From Selenomonas sp. AE3005 (GTDB taxonomy: Bacteria > Bacillota > Negativicutes > Selenomonadales > Selenomonadaceae), in NCBI RefSeq assembly GCF_000686945.1, contig NZ_JMME01000015.1, forward strand, positions 24,754 through 88,753: a stretch of DNA of 64,000 nucleotides, read 5' to 3'. The notes below the pieces were generated by a model. That model was given only the letters and a program-made list of their open reading frames with translations. It was not told the DNA's origin and made no database searches. The position numbers were made by a program, and so were the translations under genes. Positions within the stretch are counted from its first letter, which is position 1. Every line of letters starts with the position of its first letter. Positions 63,720 through 64,000 of the stretch are shown in pieces.

Positions 63720-63900
63720 AATACTGGGGCATCGCGTAAGATATAAAGCCTCTCTTGACAAAAAAGCAATCTGCTGTTTATCCTGTCTATAGACAATGAC
63801 AACTTCACAATACACTGTCAGAGGATGAGAGTATTCGCAAGTGACGATACCAAGGAACCGCATTATACTATGTTTCATTACAACTGTTTTGGGGAGGCCT
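63720..63900. other. Gene-free AT-rich stretch
   Basis: No supported gene on the plus strand. A minus-strand frame of 95 codons (63681-63968) has no ribosome site and crosses the small plus-strand frames. Nothing else was recognised. Confidence 0.3.
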
Positions 63901-63957
63901 ATGCAATTATTATATGTTTTTATCGGTTTCTTTATTAGCTCATCTGTATTGAAGTAA
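63901..63957 (+). CDS. Very short hydrophobic ORF with strong ribosome site
   Basis: An 18-residue hydrophobic peptide (MQLLYVFIGFFISSSVLK) follows GGGGAGG by three bases of spacing. It ends 22 bases before the last start codon of the window, so it could be a leader peptide for that gene or a small membrane peptide. Confidence 0.3.
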   Translation: MQLLYVFIGFFISSSVLK

Positions 63958-63979
63958 ACACGAAACAAGGAGCATCTTT

Positions 63980-64000
63980 ATGACACTGCGTCATTTCCAA
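63980..64000 (+). CDS. Start of a gene cut by the window end, possibly LysR-type regulator
   Basis: AAGGAG, seven bases, then ATG and six more codons (MTLRHFQ). This opening is common in LysR-family regulators, but seven residues cannot prove it. Confidence 0.4.

Noticed and set aside
63681..63968. 95-codon minus-strand frame near the window end
   Set aside because: No ribosome site and overlaps plus-strand frames with good sites; a decayed gene fragment cannot be excluded but is unsupported.

Overview
The window reads as chromosomal DNA of an anaerobic, diderm member of the Negativicutes, most like the Selenomonas/Mitsuokella/Megamonas group (inference, no database search). The genes have Firmicutes-style strong Shine-Dalgarno sites, frequent TTG and GTG starts, and intrinsic terminators. 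The same DNA carries a two-partner secretion pair (an outer-membrane TpsB and a filamentous-haemagglutinin-like TpsA), which needs an outer membrane. Rubrerythrin, the anaerobic glycerol-3-phosphate dehydrogenase and Na+-type transporters fit an anaerobic fermenter.

Layout. 1-4.8 kb: glycerol operon glpB(partial)-glpC-glpK-glpF, ended by a 164-bp structured repeat (copy A). 5.1-8.6 kb: rpiB, glyA, upp, ychF. 8.7-9.3 kb: gene-free block with two large inverted repeats. 9.3-12.0 kb: a nitrilase-family hydrolase, a DUF951 protein, a small membrane protein, and an XRE regulator plus ImmA-type protease cassette with two clear operators. 12.2-16.2 kb: a two-receiver response regulator and a FIST-domain hybrid histidine kinase. 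16.1-16.45 kb: a type I toxin-antitoxin locus. 16.5-19.4 kb: a 12-TM LuxR-type regulator gene split after its sixth codon by an IS3/IS150-type element with a GTA target duplication, next to repeat copy B. 19.7-23.6 kb: the two-partner secretion pair. 23.7-29.0 kb: N-acetylglucosamine PTS, chemoreceptor, rubrerythrin, a 203-bp nested palindrome, and a tartrate/D-malate-type dehydrogenase. 29.2-33.8 kb: a large SF1 helicase preceded by DnaA boxes. 33.9-34.3 kb: tRNA cluster Gly-Met/Ile2-Arg-Tyr. 34.4-41.4 kb: a 3D-domain protein, M18 aminopeptidase, unknown protein, asparaginase, a second FIST protein with a degenerate kinase core, and Hsp20. 41.8-48.6 kb: the complete atpIBEFHAGDC operon. 48.6-58.0 kb: an alanine/glycine:cation symporter, an EAL protein, a small acidic protein, BrnQ, and a TAXI-type TRAP transporter with DUF1850.

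58.1 kb to the end: tRNA-Ser(CGA) followed by an integrative element. It holds an inward-facing tyrosine integrase, an XRE repressor, a divergent excisionase-like gene, winged-helix and hypothetical genes, a protein with seven SPATTV repeats, and an amidase. No second att site is visible, so the element probably continues past the window or is a remnant. The last 560 bases hold only very small ORFs, a candidate small RNA and the first codons of a possible LysR-type gene.

Functional links. Glycerol uptake, phosphorylation and anaerobic oxidation are complete apart from glpA, expected just upstream. Several transporters (AGCS, BrnQ, TRAP) and a c-subunit with two carboxylates suggest Na+ may be used alongside H+. 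Signalling is rich: two FIST sensors, a chemoreceptor and an EAL protein. The least expected items are the toxin-antitoxin locus with complementary mRNA ends, the nested palindrome with 37-bp phased repeats, the 164-bp repeat family, and the DnaA-box clusters away from dnaA.
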